A stretch of DNA of 64,000 bases. Source: Streptomyces sp. E2N166 (lineage in GTDB: Bacteria; Actinomycetota; Actinomycetes; Streptomycetales; Streptomycetaceae). Made by a program: the position numbers and the translations under genes. The notes beneath the pieces were generated by a model. It was not told the origin of the DNA and did no database searches. It worked only from the letters and a program-made list of their open reading frames with translations. The stretch spans positions 1,934,969-1,998,968 of the forward strand of contig NZ_RAIF01000032.1 in the NCBI RefSeq assembly GCF_003671715.1, written 5' to 3'. The first letter of the stretch is position 1. Each line of letters opens with the position of its first letter. This document shows, in pieces, positions 52,408-60,781 of the stretch.

Positions 52408-54030
52408 ATGACTTCTTCCCCGGCCCGCCACGGCACCGGTGCCGCCAGCGCGGTGAGCGCCGCCACCGCCCCCTACCCGGTGGTGGTCATAGGCGCGGAC
52501 GGGCACGTCGTAGAACTCAACGACGCCGCCTCGGTGCTCTTGCCGACCGCGCGTCCCGGCGGGCGGCTGCGGTCCCCTTCCTGGCTAGCCACCGCCGCCG
52601 GGAGGACCGCTCGTCCCGTCTCCGTGAGCGGCGCGGTGGGCGATCGGTTCTTCTCCGCGCATCCGTCCGTCCTGCCGGCCGGTGGTGTCGCCTGGTGGCT
52701 CGTGGACGAGACCGAACTCCAGTCGCTCCTCGTCGAACTCGAAGCGGAACGCGAGCGCACACAGTTCCTGAACCAGGCATCCACCGCGCTGTCGGCCTCC
52801 CTGAACCTGGACCGCTGCATGGAGGTCACCGCGCGCCTGGCCACCGAGTACCTTGCGGACGCCGCGCTGGTCATCGCCCCCAGCGCGACCAGCAAGCTGC
52901 CGATGGTCGTCTGCGACCAACGCGGTCGAATCTCTCACGGCACCGTCGCGGGACCCCCGGACACCGTGCCGGGACTCACGGAGGCCCTGCGGGGCTTCCC
53001 GCCTGTCCCCTCGCAGTGGATAGACCCGACTGCCGCTCCACGGTGGCTCGTACCCGACGGATTCGGAGAAGTCGGATCACTGGCCATCACACCCCTTCCT
53101 GGCCACGGAGTGCCGGCGGGTGCGCTGATACTGCTGCGCCGGGTTCGAAAGGTCGCCTTCACGGAACGGGAAGAGGTGATGGCGAGGCTCTTCGCCGCCC
53201 GGGCCGGCGCGGCGATGTCGGCCGCCCGTCTCTACGCGGAACAGAACACGATCTCCGACACCCTCATGCGTGAACTGCTGCCGCCCACCCTGCGACAGGT
53301 GGAGGGAGTGGAGTTCGCGGGCGGTTACCGTCCGAGCAAGGACACAGAACGCGTCGGCGGTGACTTCTACGACGTTCACCCGCCCGGCGAGGACTTCCCC
53401 GAGACCCTCGCCGTACTCGGAGACGTGGCAGGCAAAGGGCTGGAAGCCGCAGTACTCACGGGCAGGATCCGCAACACCCTGCACGCTCTGCTCCCCATGG
53501 CCGACGACCACACCAAGATGCTGCGCCTGCTGAACAACGCGATGCGGACCAGCCATCACACGCGCTTCGCGACCCTCGTGCTGGCCTCCGTCCGCCGGGA
53601 GGAACGCGATGTGGCGCTGCGCGTCACCGCGGCCGGCCACCCCGCACCGTTGATCATGCGAAGCGACGGGACCGTGGAGGAGGCCGACACCAACGGGACC
53701 CTGATCGGCGTCCTGCCCGCCGTCACCGCCCGAACCGCACACGTACGGCTCGCACCCGGGGAAACCTGCCTGCTGTTCACCGACGGTGTCACCGAAGCCA
53801 AGGGTGGCCCCTTGGGCGACACCATGTTCGGCGAGCAGCGTCTGCGGCGCGCGGCGGCGGAGTGCGTCGGCATGCCGGCCGCGGCGATCGTGGAGCGGAT
53901 CCAGATGATCACCGCGCAGTGGCTCGGCGTCGGTCGCCATGACGACATCGCCGTCATGGCCATCACCGCCCCACGCGGCAGCCACCTCAGTGCCGTGGAC
54001 GGAACGACACGGGGCAGGTATACGGCATGA
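52408..54030 (+). CDS. PAS-GAF-SpoIIE phosphatase of the B12/STAS cassette
   Basis: A 540-residue protein from ATG 52408. A PAS-like domain (about 20-110, VVVIGADGHVVELNDAA) is followed by a GAF domain (about 120-280, LDRCMEVTARLATEYLADAA) and a phosphatase: ELLPPTLRQVEGVEFAGG, ERVGGDFYDVHPPGED, AVLGDVAGKGLEAAVLTG, LLFTDGVTEAKGG and GRHDDIAVMAI. All metal-binding Asp residues are present. Its stop codon overlaps the start of the B12-binding gene (ATGA), and a STAS gene follows. It is therefore the likely phosphatase of this switch, removing phosphate from the STAS protein. Confidence 0.9.
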   Translation: MTSSPARHGTGAASAVSAATAPYPVVVIGADGHVVELNDAASVLLPTARPGGRLRSPSWLATAAGRTARPVSVSGAVGDRFFSAHPSVLPAGGVAWWLVDETELQSLLVELEAERERTQFLNQASTALSASLNLDRCMEVTARLATEYLADAALVIAPSATSKLPMVVCDQRGRISHGTVAGPPDTVPGLTEALRGFPPVPSQWIDPTAAPRWLVPDGFGEVGSLAITPLPGHGVPAGALILLRRVRKVAFTEREEVMARLFAARAGAAMSAARLYAEQNTISDTLMRELLPPTLRQVEGVEFAGGYRPSKDTERVGGDFYDVHPPGEDFPETLAVLGDVAGKGLEAAVLTGRIRNTLHALLPMADDHTKMLRLLNNAMRTSHHTRFATLVLASVRREERDVALRVTAAGHPAPLIMRSDGTVEEADTNGTLIGVLPAVTARTAHVRLAPGETCLLFTDGVTEAKGGPLGDTMFGEQRLRRAAAECVGMPAAAIVERIQMITAQWLGVGRHDDIAVMAITAPRGSHLSAVDGTTRGRYTA

Positions 54031-55130
54031 ACACCCGCGCCATCCACATCGACGAGGAATCGGTCCGGCACGACGGCGCCCGTATCAACCCGGCACGTGG
54101 CGACGAGCGGGCCTTGCCGTGGGCGGACAAACTGTGGACGGCCGTCCGGGCCGGAGACGAATTCTCGGCCGTCGACGTCGTCGACGGCGCGCTCGACGCG
54201 GGGCTCGGGCCGGAGACCGTGCTGCTGGACGTCATCGGGGCCGTCCAGCGCAGAGTCGGCATCGAGTGGGCCGCGAACCGGATGAGCGTGGCCGACGAGC
54301 ACGCGGCCACCGCCATCAACGACCGCGTCATCGCCTCCCTGCCCATACGGCGCCCCACCACGCCGCGCGGACGTGTCACGGTCGCCTGCGTGGACCAGGA
54401 ATGGCACGCACTGCCGGCGCGACTGGTGGCCGAAACACTGCGGCTGCGGGGCTGGCGGGTCGAATACCTCGGCGCCCAAGTGCCGACCGCCCACCTGATC
54501 GGCCACCTGCACCGCACCGGACCGGACGCGGTCTGCCTGTCCAGCTCCCTGCCCACGCGCCTGCCGCACGCCCACAGCGCGATCACCGCCGTCCAGGCCG
54601 TCGGTACACCTGTCATGGTCGGTGGCCTCGCCTTTGGCGCCGACGGCCGCTACGCCCGCCTGCTGGGCGCCGACGCCTGGGCGCCCGACGCTCGCGCGGC
54701 CGCGGACAGACTCGCCACCGGCCCTCTGCGCCAGCCGCCGCCCGCCCGTCAGGCGATCGACGACCTGCCGCATCTGGACGACCAGGAATACACCATGGTC
54801 GCCAAGTCATCCACCCGCCTCGTACGCGACACCTTCCACCGCCTGGAAGAGCGTCTCCCGACGGTGCGCGACCACACCGACGAACAACGCGAGCGCACTG
54901 CCGAGGACCTCGCCCACATCGTGCACTTCCTGACCGCGGCCCTGTACGTCGACGCACCCGAGATCTTCACCGACTTCCTCACCTGGACAGCAGAGGTACT
55001 CACCGCCCGAGGCGTTCCCGCGCAGTGCCTGCTTCCCGGCTTGGAACTGCTGGCGGAGCAATTGCGCGACTTTCCGCGTGCCCGCCGCCTCATCGACGCC
55101 GGGCGCAACGCCCTCACAACCTCCCCCTGA
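54027..55130 (+). CDS. CarH-like B12-binding photosensor module without DNA-binding domain
   Basis: A 367-residue protein coupled to the upstream phosphatase. Residues about 30-105 form the helical cap of B12 photoreceptors, with Trp81 and E91-H92 in EWAANRMSVADEHAAT, the W-x9-E-H motif. The cobalamin domain (about 115-245) has the lower-ligand candidate His127 in CVDQEWHALPARLVA. The Trp-to-His distance of 46 equals that of W131-H177 in Thermus CarH. The His next to Trp in CarH (H132) is Ala82 here. Then VCLSSSLPTRL and GTPVMVGGLAFGADGRY follow the usual B12 fold. A C-terminal helical domain of about 115 residues (VRDTFHRLEERLPTVRD) replaces the MerR domain. It probably senses light or B12 and controls the switch proteins next to it. 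Confidence 0.85.
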   Translation: MNTRAIHIDEESVRHDGARINPARGDERALPWADKLWTAVRAGDEFSAVDVVDGALDAGLGPETVLLDVIGAVQRRVGIEWAANRMSVADEHAATAINDRVIASLPIRRPTTPRGRVTVACVDQEWHALPARLVAETLRLRGWRVEYLGAQVPTAHLIGHLHRTGPDAVCLSSSLPTRLPHAHSAITAVQAVGTPVMVGGLAFGADGRYARLLGADAWAPDARAAADRLATGPLRQPPPARQAIDDLPHLDDQEYTMVAKSSTRLVRDTFHRLEERLPTVRDHTDEQRERTAEDLAHIVHFLTAALYVDAPEIFTDFLTWTAEVLTARGVPAQCLLPGLELLAEQLRDFPRARRLIDAGRNALTTSP

Positions 55131-55153
55131 CCCCGAAACGCTGGACGAACACC

Positions 55154-55519
55154 GTGACCACCTCACCGGACGCAGACCCCACTGCCGCCTCGCCCTCCGT
55201 CGCCGGCCCGCACATTGTGCGCCTGGCCCTCGACGGCGACCTGGACTACGACACCTGCGGTGAACTGCTCCTTCGGGTGCGGTTGGCCCTTCACGAACGC
55301 GCGGACGTCGAGGATCTGCGACTGGACTGCAGGGAGCTCGGAGTGGTGGACTCCACGGGTTTGTCCACGCTCCTGCAGATCCACCGTTCCGCGTGCCAGG
55401 CCGGCATCGGCTTCCACTTGGACAACATAGGTCCGGCACTGAAGCGACTGCTCGAACTCACCGGAACCTACGAGCACCTGAGCAGCTCCCAGCGTACGGC
55501 GGCCCCGACCGACGAGTGA
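55154..55519 (+). CDS. STAS-domain anti-anti-sigma factor
   Basis: A 121-residue protein from GTG 55154. It contains the STAS fold with VRLALDGDLDYDTCGELLLR, LRLDCRELGVVDSTGLSTLL and QIHRSACQAGIGFHLDNIG. The Ser in DSTGL is the position phosphorylated by RsbW-type kinases in SpoIIAA/RsbV. It starts 24 bases after the B12-binding gene and completes a three-gene unit with the phosphatase at 52408. When dephosphorylated it would bind an anti-sigma kinase and free a sigma factor. The kinase is not encoded in the unit. Confidence 0.88.
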   Translation: MTTSPDADPTAASPSVAGPHIVRLALDGDLDYDTCGELLLRVRLALHERADVEDLRLDCRELGVVDSTGLSTLLQIHRSACQAGIGFHLDNIGPALKRLLELTGTYEHLSSSQRTAAPTDE

Positions 55520-55967
55520 CCCTTCGAAGGCTCGCTCACCCCTGCGCTCGCGTCGGCGGGCCGGTCGCACACCCCTTCCCGCCTTCGCGGTCGAGTCTCG
55601 CATTCCGGCCTTTCGCTGTTCCAACGAGCCCCGTGTTCCACCCAGCAACCGCTGCCATCGGTTCTGGGACGGTGAGCGGTCCGACACCCGCGCCGAGAGC
55701 GGCAGTCGATGACTGACGTGGCGAGTGACAGGTCTCGGCTGAGGATCTTGAACAGGTGAGGGCCTTCCGGGTCCGGTGTGGATCGCGACGTCTGCACCAG
55801 CGAGAAGGGCCCTCGTGGCCCCCGCAATACGCCTCTGACCGAGACCGGCCGCCCGCGCCCTGCCCGCCGTGTGGTCGAGGAGCTGGACTCTTCGCCGGAC
55901 TGTCGAACGTTTCCAGGTCGCCGCCCACCAGCGAACGTCGCCCCTCCCGCCGGAGTGGACCGCGGCC
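55520..55967. other. Convergent gap between the STAS gene and the RiPP operon
   Basis: About 450 bases where plus- and minus-strand operons converge. No gene is recognised. No strong hairpin was found. Confidence 0.4.
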
Positions 55968-56627
55968 TCACACGGCCATGGCCTCCTGGAGCCAGCGGGA
56001 GACCCGGTAGGGCAGCCACCAGGCCAGCTCGCCGACGCGCAGGATGAGGTGCTCGGCCGTGAACTCCTCCAGCACGTCGGCGGGTACCTCGGCGTGGGGC
56101 ACTCCCGGGGCGAGAAGGGCGATGGCCTCGCGGTAGTGCGGTTCGTCGGCGGTGAAGCGGCGCAGGTCTCCCCAGCGTCGGTCGCGGATCTGGACGAACC
56201 CGGGCCCCTGGCGCCAGACGAGCTTGCACAGGTAGTGCCGGGTCCGCCAGGCGTGCAACGCGTCCTCGGCCTCCTTCAGGCCGGTGATCGTGCGCGGCGG
56301 CTGCAGGTGGGACAGGACCTTCCACTGGTGCTCCGACTGCCGGGGCGACAGACGGAGATCCCAGTCGACCGAGACGGCCCGAGCGGTGAGGTCGCGGATC
56401 AGGCACAGGCGGTCGACGGCCCGCCTGTGCGTCACGGGATCGTCGCCGGACAGGTCGACCGCCGTGTCCAGCTCGGCGTGACGTACGCCGAGGGCCCAGA
56501 GACGGTCGGCGTCCTGGGGCACGGGAGTCACCGGCAGGCGGCCCAGTGACATGCCCGGCAGGTCACGGGCTTGACGGTCGAGGTCGCGCCAGGCACGTAT
56601 CGCGAGGTGCGGTGCGGTGGCTGTCAT
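55968..56627 (-). CDS. DUF5825-like RiPP partner protein
   Basis: A 219-residue protein at the end of the radical SAM operon. ATG 56627 has GAAGGA seven bases upstream; ATG 56690, which overlaps the radical SAM stop codon, would add 21 residues. Features include LWALGVRHAELDTAVDLSGD, VSVDWDLRLSPRQSEHQWKV, CKLVWRQGPGFVQIRDRRWG and VGELAWWLPYRVSRWLQEAM. The family annotated DUF5825 is found next to RiPP-maturation radical SAM C-methyltransferases in actinomycetes, and the size and position fit. It probably helps the modifying enzyme or binds precursor. This is inferred from context. Confidence 0.7.
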   Translation of the reverse strand: MTATAPHLAIRAWRDLDRQARDLPGMSLGRLPVTPVPQDADRLWALGVRHAELDTAVDLSGDDPVTHRRAVDRLCLIRDLTARAVSVDWDLRLSPRQSEHQWKVLSHLQPPRTITGLKEAEDALHAWRTRHYLCKLVWRQGPGFVQIRDRRWGDLRRFTADEPHYREAIALLAPGVPHAEVPADVLEEFTAEHLILRVGELAWWLPYRVSRWLQEAMAV

Positions 56628-56686
56628 CTGCGGTCCTTCGTTCCGGAGCGAGGCGTCGGGAGGCCGGGAGGTGGGGGGAATGGCGC

Positions 56687-58636
56687 TCATGTCAAGGCGT
56701 GCGCGGGCCCGGCGTCGGCGCCGGTTGGGTCCGTGGCCTCGCCGCGGGAGTGGGTGTGCCGCATGTAGTCCAGACGCAGCAGGTCCTGGTTCACGGCGGC
56801 CGGGGCGATGTGCACGTACTGGCCGGCGTCGGTGAACACCATGCCGTGCTCGATCCACTCTCCCAGCAGGGCCTCGACGTCCTGGGGCGTGCAGCGCGCG
56901 CTCCCGGAGGGCGCGGACGACGTCAGCTTGCGGTGCAGCGCCATGACGGTGTGCGGTTGGTCCAGGAGACGGAAGAGCGCGGTCGCCAGCGGGTCGGTGA
57001 GTTCCATGGTCCGCCAGTCGAAGGACGGCCGCCGGCTGACCAGCACTATCCGGTCGCCCAGGTCGGTGTGGGTCAGGCGGGCGTCGGCGTGGTGCTTCTT
57101 CCACGCGGCGATGGCGTCGTTGAGGAGCTTCACCGTGGGCTCGGTGATACCGCGTTCCGGTGCCTGGAAGACGTACGCCAGGTCGTGCAGTTCCGCCTCG
57201 GGCAGGTCGTAGGTGAACAGGTAGTGCTCCTCGGGCCGCAGTCCGGTGAAACCCAGTTCGGGGCGCTTGAAGTACGGGCTGAAACGCTCGATGGCGATGC
57301 GCGCGGACAGGTCGACCGGCGGGTTGAGGTGCTCCAGGGCGGGCAGCTGTTGGATGACGGGTTCGTAGTCCTGCGCGGTCTCGCCGGGGAACCCGTGCAG
57401 GTAGTTCCACGACACCGACAGCCCTGTCTCCGCCGCGTCGCGAAGCATACGGACGTTCTGACAGCCGCTGACGCCCTTGTCCATGAGGTCGAGGACGCGG
57501 CTGTTGAGGCTCTCGATGCCGGGCTGGACGTAGACCAGGCCGGCGTCCGCCAGGACCCGCAGCTGGGGGCGCCGCATGTTGGCCTTGATCTCGACGTGCA
57601 TCCGCAGGTCGTAGCCGCTGTCGATGATGCGGGGCAGGACGGTGGACAGGTAGCGCATGTCGAGGATGTTGTCGACGACGTACATGTCGAGCACCCGGTG
57701 GCGTTCGGCCAGGTCCATGATCTCGCGGTAGAAGGTGTCCGGGCTCTTGCTGCGGAACTCCATGAAAGAACCGTTGAGTCCGCAGAAGGTGCAGTGGTGC
57801 TTCTCCCCCCACCAGCAGCCGCGGGCGCCCTCGACGACCAGTTTCGGCTCGACCCAGTTGCGTGCCACGGACGCCGCGAGCCGCTCGAAGTAGCCGCTGT
57901 AGTCGGGGGGAAGGATCGCCGCGGGCGGCAGCGGTCCGGACGGCATGGGGTTGGCGGTGTGCGCGGAGTCCGCCGTACGGTGGCACAGGCCCGGGATCGA
58001 GGCGGCGGCTGCCGGGGCTCCGTCCCGCAGGGCGGTCAGCAGCCGAGGGAAGGCGTCCTCGCCCTCTCCGCGGACCACGTAGTCCAGGAAGGGGAAGTTC
58101 CGGTGGACGGCGGCGCCCTGCTCAGCGTCGCAGTTGGCGCCGCCCAGCACGGTCACGATGCCGGGCGCGAGGCGCTTGATGTGCCGGGCGGCAGCCAGCG
58201 CGGCGGTGTTCTGCTGGAAGGTGGACGTGAACCCGACCACGTCGGGCTGCAGGTCGACGACGCGGCGGGCCGTTTCGGTGACGAACTCCGTCACGAGCCG
58301 GTGCAGTTCCCGGGTCATTCGCATCCGGGAGCGGCGCAGCTTGGGTGTCATCACCTTGACGAACTCCGGCTCCCGCCATTCCGGGTCGTCGTAGAGGGCC
58401 GAGGAGAAGACCCAGTCACCGCAGCCGAGGAAGTAGGAGGAGAGGGCGTAGTAGTCGTAGTCCTCGGCCGTGAACTCCGTGCGGCCGGTGATCCAGTCGG
58501 TGAACTCCAGGTTGGCGTGCAGCACCTCGCACGTGGCGCCCTCGACGCGTTCGTCGACGCTTCGTTTCAGGATGCCGAGCGCCAGTGAGGGCAGGTCGAT
58601 CGGTGACCAGGGCATGTTGACGAGAAGTACGCGCAC
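56687..58636 (-). CDS. B12-binding radical SAM RiPP maturase
   Basis: A 649-residue enzyme. GTG 58636 has AAGGAG upstream. The N-terminal B12-binding domain (about 1-215) begins RVLLVNMPWSPIDLPSLALG, with PDVVGFTSTFQQNTAALAAA and VTVLGGANCD. The radical SAM domain carries the 4Fe-4S cysteines Cys274, Cys282 and Cys285 (GCWWGEKHHCTFCGLNG), a C-x7-C-x2-C spacing rather than C-x3-C-x2-C. This is the feature of the ribosomal-peptide maturation family rSAM_ocin_1. Further motifs are YVQPGIESLNSRVLDLMDKG and SWNYLHGFPGETAQDYEPVI. Members are thought to C-methylate unactivated carbons of a precursor peptide using methylcobalamin. The likely substrate is the 40-residue peptide encoded immediately upstream. 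Confidence 0.92.
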   Translation of the reverse strand: MRVLLVNMPWSPIDLPSLALGILKRSVDERVEGATCEVLHANLEFTDWITGRTEFTAEDYDYYALSSYFLGCGDWVFSSALYDDPEWREPEFVKVMTPKLRRSRMRMTRELHRLVTEFVTETARRVVDLQPDVVGFTSTFQQNTAALAAARHIKRLAPGIVTVLGGANCDAEQGAAVHRNFPFLDYVVRGEGEDAFPRLLTALRDGAPAAAASIPGLCHRTADSAHTANPMPSGPLPPAAILPPDYSGYFERLAASVARNWVEPKLVVEGARGCWWGEKHHCTFCGLNGSFMEFRSKSPDTFYREIMDLAERHRVLDMYVVDNILDMRYLSTVLPRIIDSGYDLRMHVEIKANMRRPQLRVLADAGLVYVQPGIESLNSRVLDLMDKGVSGCQNVRMLRDAAETGLSVSWNYLHGFPGETAQDYEPVIQQLPALEHLNPPVDLSARIAIERFSPYFKRPELGFTGLRPEEHYLFTYDLPEAELHDLAYVFQAPERGITEPTVKLLNDAIAAWKKHHADARLTHTDLGDRIVLVSRRPSFDWRTMELTDPLATALFRLLDQPHTVMALHRKLTSSAPSGSARCTPQDVEALLGEWIEHGMVFTDAGQYVHIAPAAVNQDLLRLDYMRHTHSRGEATDPTGADAGPAHALT

Positions 58637-58688
58637 GGTGGACTCCTTGGGCGCGGGCGGCCGACGGGGCGGGAAGCGCGGCGGAAGG

Positions 58689-58724
58689 GCCCGGCCGGCC
58701 CGCATGAGGCCGGGCCGGCCGGGC
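58689..58724 (-). terminator. Strong hairpin between precursor and radical SAM genes
   Basis: GCCCGGCCGGCCCG (58689-58702) pairs perfectly with its reverse complement at 58711-58724 around an 8-base loop. It lies 7 bases after the precursor stop codon. It probably acts as a partial terminator or RNA stabiliser, so precursor mRNA exceeds enzyme mRNA. Confidence 0.7.
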
Positions 58725-58730
58725 GGTGGG

Positions 58731-58853
58731 TCACTCCTCGTCGTCGCTCTCGGCGGCGTTGCGGAACGGGATGGTGATGGTGATGCCGATGCCGGGCTTG
58801 CGGTTCTCCTCGTCGCCTGCGAGCGGGTCGTTGTGGATGATGTCCTTCTGCAC
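58731..58853 (-). CDS. RiPP precursor peptide, 40 residues
   Basis: GTG 58853 has the excellent ribosome binding site AGAAGGAGG. The peptide has an N-terminal acidic leader-like half (VQKDIIHNDPLAGDEENRKP), a hydrophobic alternating Ile/Thr stretch (GIGITITIPF, residues 21-30) and an acidic tail (NAAESDDEE). There is no Cys and no aromatic residue other than Phe30, so lanthionine and thiazole chemistry are unlikely. Branched side chains (five Ile in total, two in the leader) are suitable targets for radical C-methylation. Pro residues at 10, 20 and 29 could be cut by the adjacent S9 protease. It sits between protease and radical SAM genes. Short length explains why gene finders could miss it. 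Confidence 0.8.
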   Translation of the reverse strand: MQKDIIHNDPLAGDEENRKPGIGITITIPFRNAAESDDEE

Positions 58854-58930
58854 GGTCGTCCTCCTTCTCGGTCGAACGTTGTGTTCTTCGAGCGGGTTCT
58901 TCTGTGCACGACCCGGTCCCGCTGTGTCTG

Positions 58931-60781
58931 TCAGCGGGGCCGGGGTCCTCCCGGGTGTTCCGGGGGACGTGAGGGGGCGGCGGGCCGCGGCGCGGGCAGG
59001 TGCGTCTGCAGGAAGGCCAGGGAGCGGCGTAGTACCGCCACGTGTGCCGCGCCGTCGTAGCCGTCGTGTCCGGTGTCGAGCCACATCTGGTCGTGGGGGA
59101 CGCCCGCGGCGGACAGCGCGGCGAGGTAGCTGCGGATCTGCTCGGGCGGGCACTTGACGTCCCGGTCCGCGCCGACCACGAGCAGGGGCGCCCTGACCCG
59201 CGCCGCGAAGGTGAGCGGTGAGCTGTCGGAGTACCGCCGCGGTACCTGTTCCGGGGTGCCGCCGAACCAGCGGACGTCCAGGGCACGCAGCGCCGGAGTG
59301 GTCGTCCGGTGGGCGGCCACCCAGTCGGCGACGGGCTTCACCGCGACACCGGCCTGCCACACCTGCGGGCGGGTGCCGAGGGCGAGCAGGACCAGGTAGG
59401 CGCCCCAGGACACTCCCCACAGGGCCGTGGTGTGGTGGTCGACAAGCCCGCGCCGGACGAGGTCGGCCCGTACGGCGGCCAGATCGGCCACCTGGGGGTG
59501 GCCGACAGGCGTCCCCACGGCTCGCCGCCAGTGGGGGCCGTAGCCGGTCGAACCGCGGTAGTTGACGCGTGCCACGGCATAGCCGGAGGCCACCAGCGAG
59601 TGCACCGTGGCGTCGTAGGCGTCCCGGTCGTGGTCGGCGGGCCCCCCGTGTACCAGGAACACGGCCGGCGGGGGAGTGGCACCGGCTGCGGCACGTGGAC
59701 CGCCGCGGCCGGATTCCGTGTCGGCGAGCAGGCTGCCACGGGGACACGGCAGACTGAGCAGGGTGTGGACCGGGCCGTCGGGTGTGGGGGTCCACAGGTC
59801 GGTGTGCTGCCCGGGTACCCGCGGCAGCGGGCCGGGGACCGGCAGGGCCACGCCGTCGGTCGTGCGCAGGACGGGCGGGTGGGCGGAGTCGGTCCACAAG
59901 TAGTGCAACCCGCCGCCCGGACGCGGTGCCGCGTCCAGCAGACTCCCGTTCGGAGTGGGGATCACACGGCGGGTGCGGGAGCGCAGAGACACCCGGTGCA
60001 GCAGGGAACGGCCGTGGCGTTCCTGGCGCACCAGCACCTCGTCGCCGTCGGGATACCAGCGCGCCGTCACCTCGGTGTCGAAACGGCACCAGGAGTGTGT
60101 GAGCAGTCCGCGGCACGCCGTCCACGTCGCCAGTTCATAGCGGTCGTCGCTCTCGTGCACCAGCAGCAGTTCCGATCGGCCCGGCCGTGGCGAGAAGCCC
60201 CGGCACCACAATCTGCCGCCGGGGCCGTCCGGGCCGGGCAGTGTCGCGACGATCCGGCCGCCGGGGGTGACGACGGTGACGGCCGCCGTGCCGTCGGACA
60301 CCGTTGCCAGGGCGACAAGATCGCCTTCCGGAGTGACGCCGCCGAGGCTGCCCTCCTCGGCGACGCGGAAGACCTCACGCGGGACACTGCCCCGTCGGCC
60401 CATGAGCAGGCTCGTGCCGCCGTCCGGCAGGCCGAGTGCCGCGGCGGCCGTCCCGTCGTCGGTCACGGCCAGGCCGCGCGGTCGCCCGGCCGGTGCGCCG
60501 GGCAGGCCGGGCAGCCGGGGGCCTCCGGTGAACGGCTGGAACCACCAGTGTCCTTGGCCGTCGGTGTCCTCGTCGAACCACCACACGTACGCCTCGGCGT
60601 CGATCGCACAGTGCGCCGTGCCCTCGGGGCGGTCGGTGACCTGCCGCGCCCTGCGGGTGGCCGCGTCCCACGCGAACACCTCGCAGCGGCCGTCGGCGTC
60701 AGCCGTCAGCACCATGCGGCGTCCGTCCCGCGGGCACACCTCCGGCAGGGCGCCGAGGAAGACCTGGAAGGCCTCACTCAT
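58931..60781 (-). CDS. S9 family prolyl oligopeptidase-like peptidase
   Basis: A 616-residue enzyme with ATG 60781, which overlaps the MFS stop codon by 8 bases. Residues about 1-370 form the beta-propeller (repeated GxxxxVFAWD-like strands, LLLVHESDDRYELATW, ARWYPDGDEVLVRQERHG). The alpha/beta hydrolase begins near 385 with VFLVHGGPADHDRDAYD and VARVNYRGSTGYGPHWRR. The catalytic Ser is in LWGVSWGAYLVLL, the Asp in VVGADRDVKCPPEQIRS and the His in WLDTGHDGYDGA. Some S9 enzymes cleave after Pro and can cyclise peptides, as POPB and PCY1 do. Here it probably removes the leader of the adjacent precursor and may do more. Confidence 0.9.
   Translation of the reverse strand: MSEAFQVFLGALPEVCPRDGRRMVLTADADGRCEVFAWDAATRRARQVTDRPEGTAHCAIDAEAYVWWFDEDTDGQGHWWFQPFTGGPRLPGLPGAPAGRPRGLAVTDDGTAAAALGLPDGGTSLLMGRRGSVPREVFRVAEEGSLGGVTPEGDLVALATVSDGTAAVTVVTPGGRIVATLPGPDGPGGRLWCRGFSPRPGRSELLLVHESDDRYELATWTACRGLLTHSWCRFDTEVTARWYPDGDEVLVRQERHGRSLLHRVSLRSRTRRVIPTPNGSLLDAAPRPGGGLHYLWTDSAHPPVLRTTDGVALPVPGPLPRVPGQHTDLWTPTPDGPVHTLLSLPCPRGSLLADTESGRGGPRAAAGATPPPAVFLVHGGPADHDRDAYDATVHSLVASGYAVARVNYRGSTGYGPHWRRAVGTPVGHPQVADLAAVRADLVRRGLVDHHTTALWGVSWGAYLVLLALGTRPQVWQAGVAVKPVADWVAAHRTTTPALRALDVRWFGGTPEQVPRRYSDSSPLTFAARVRAPLLVVGADRDVKCPPEQIRSYLAALSAAGVPHDQMWLDTGHDGYDGAAHVAVLRRSLAFLQTHLPAPRPAAPSRPPEHPGGPRPR

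Noticed and set aside
56546-58588. Plus-strand frame of 680 codons opposite the radical SAM gene
   Set aside because: Antisense shadow; the minus strand holds the Cys motif and the B12-binding domain.
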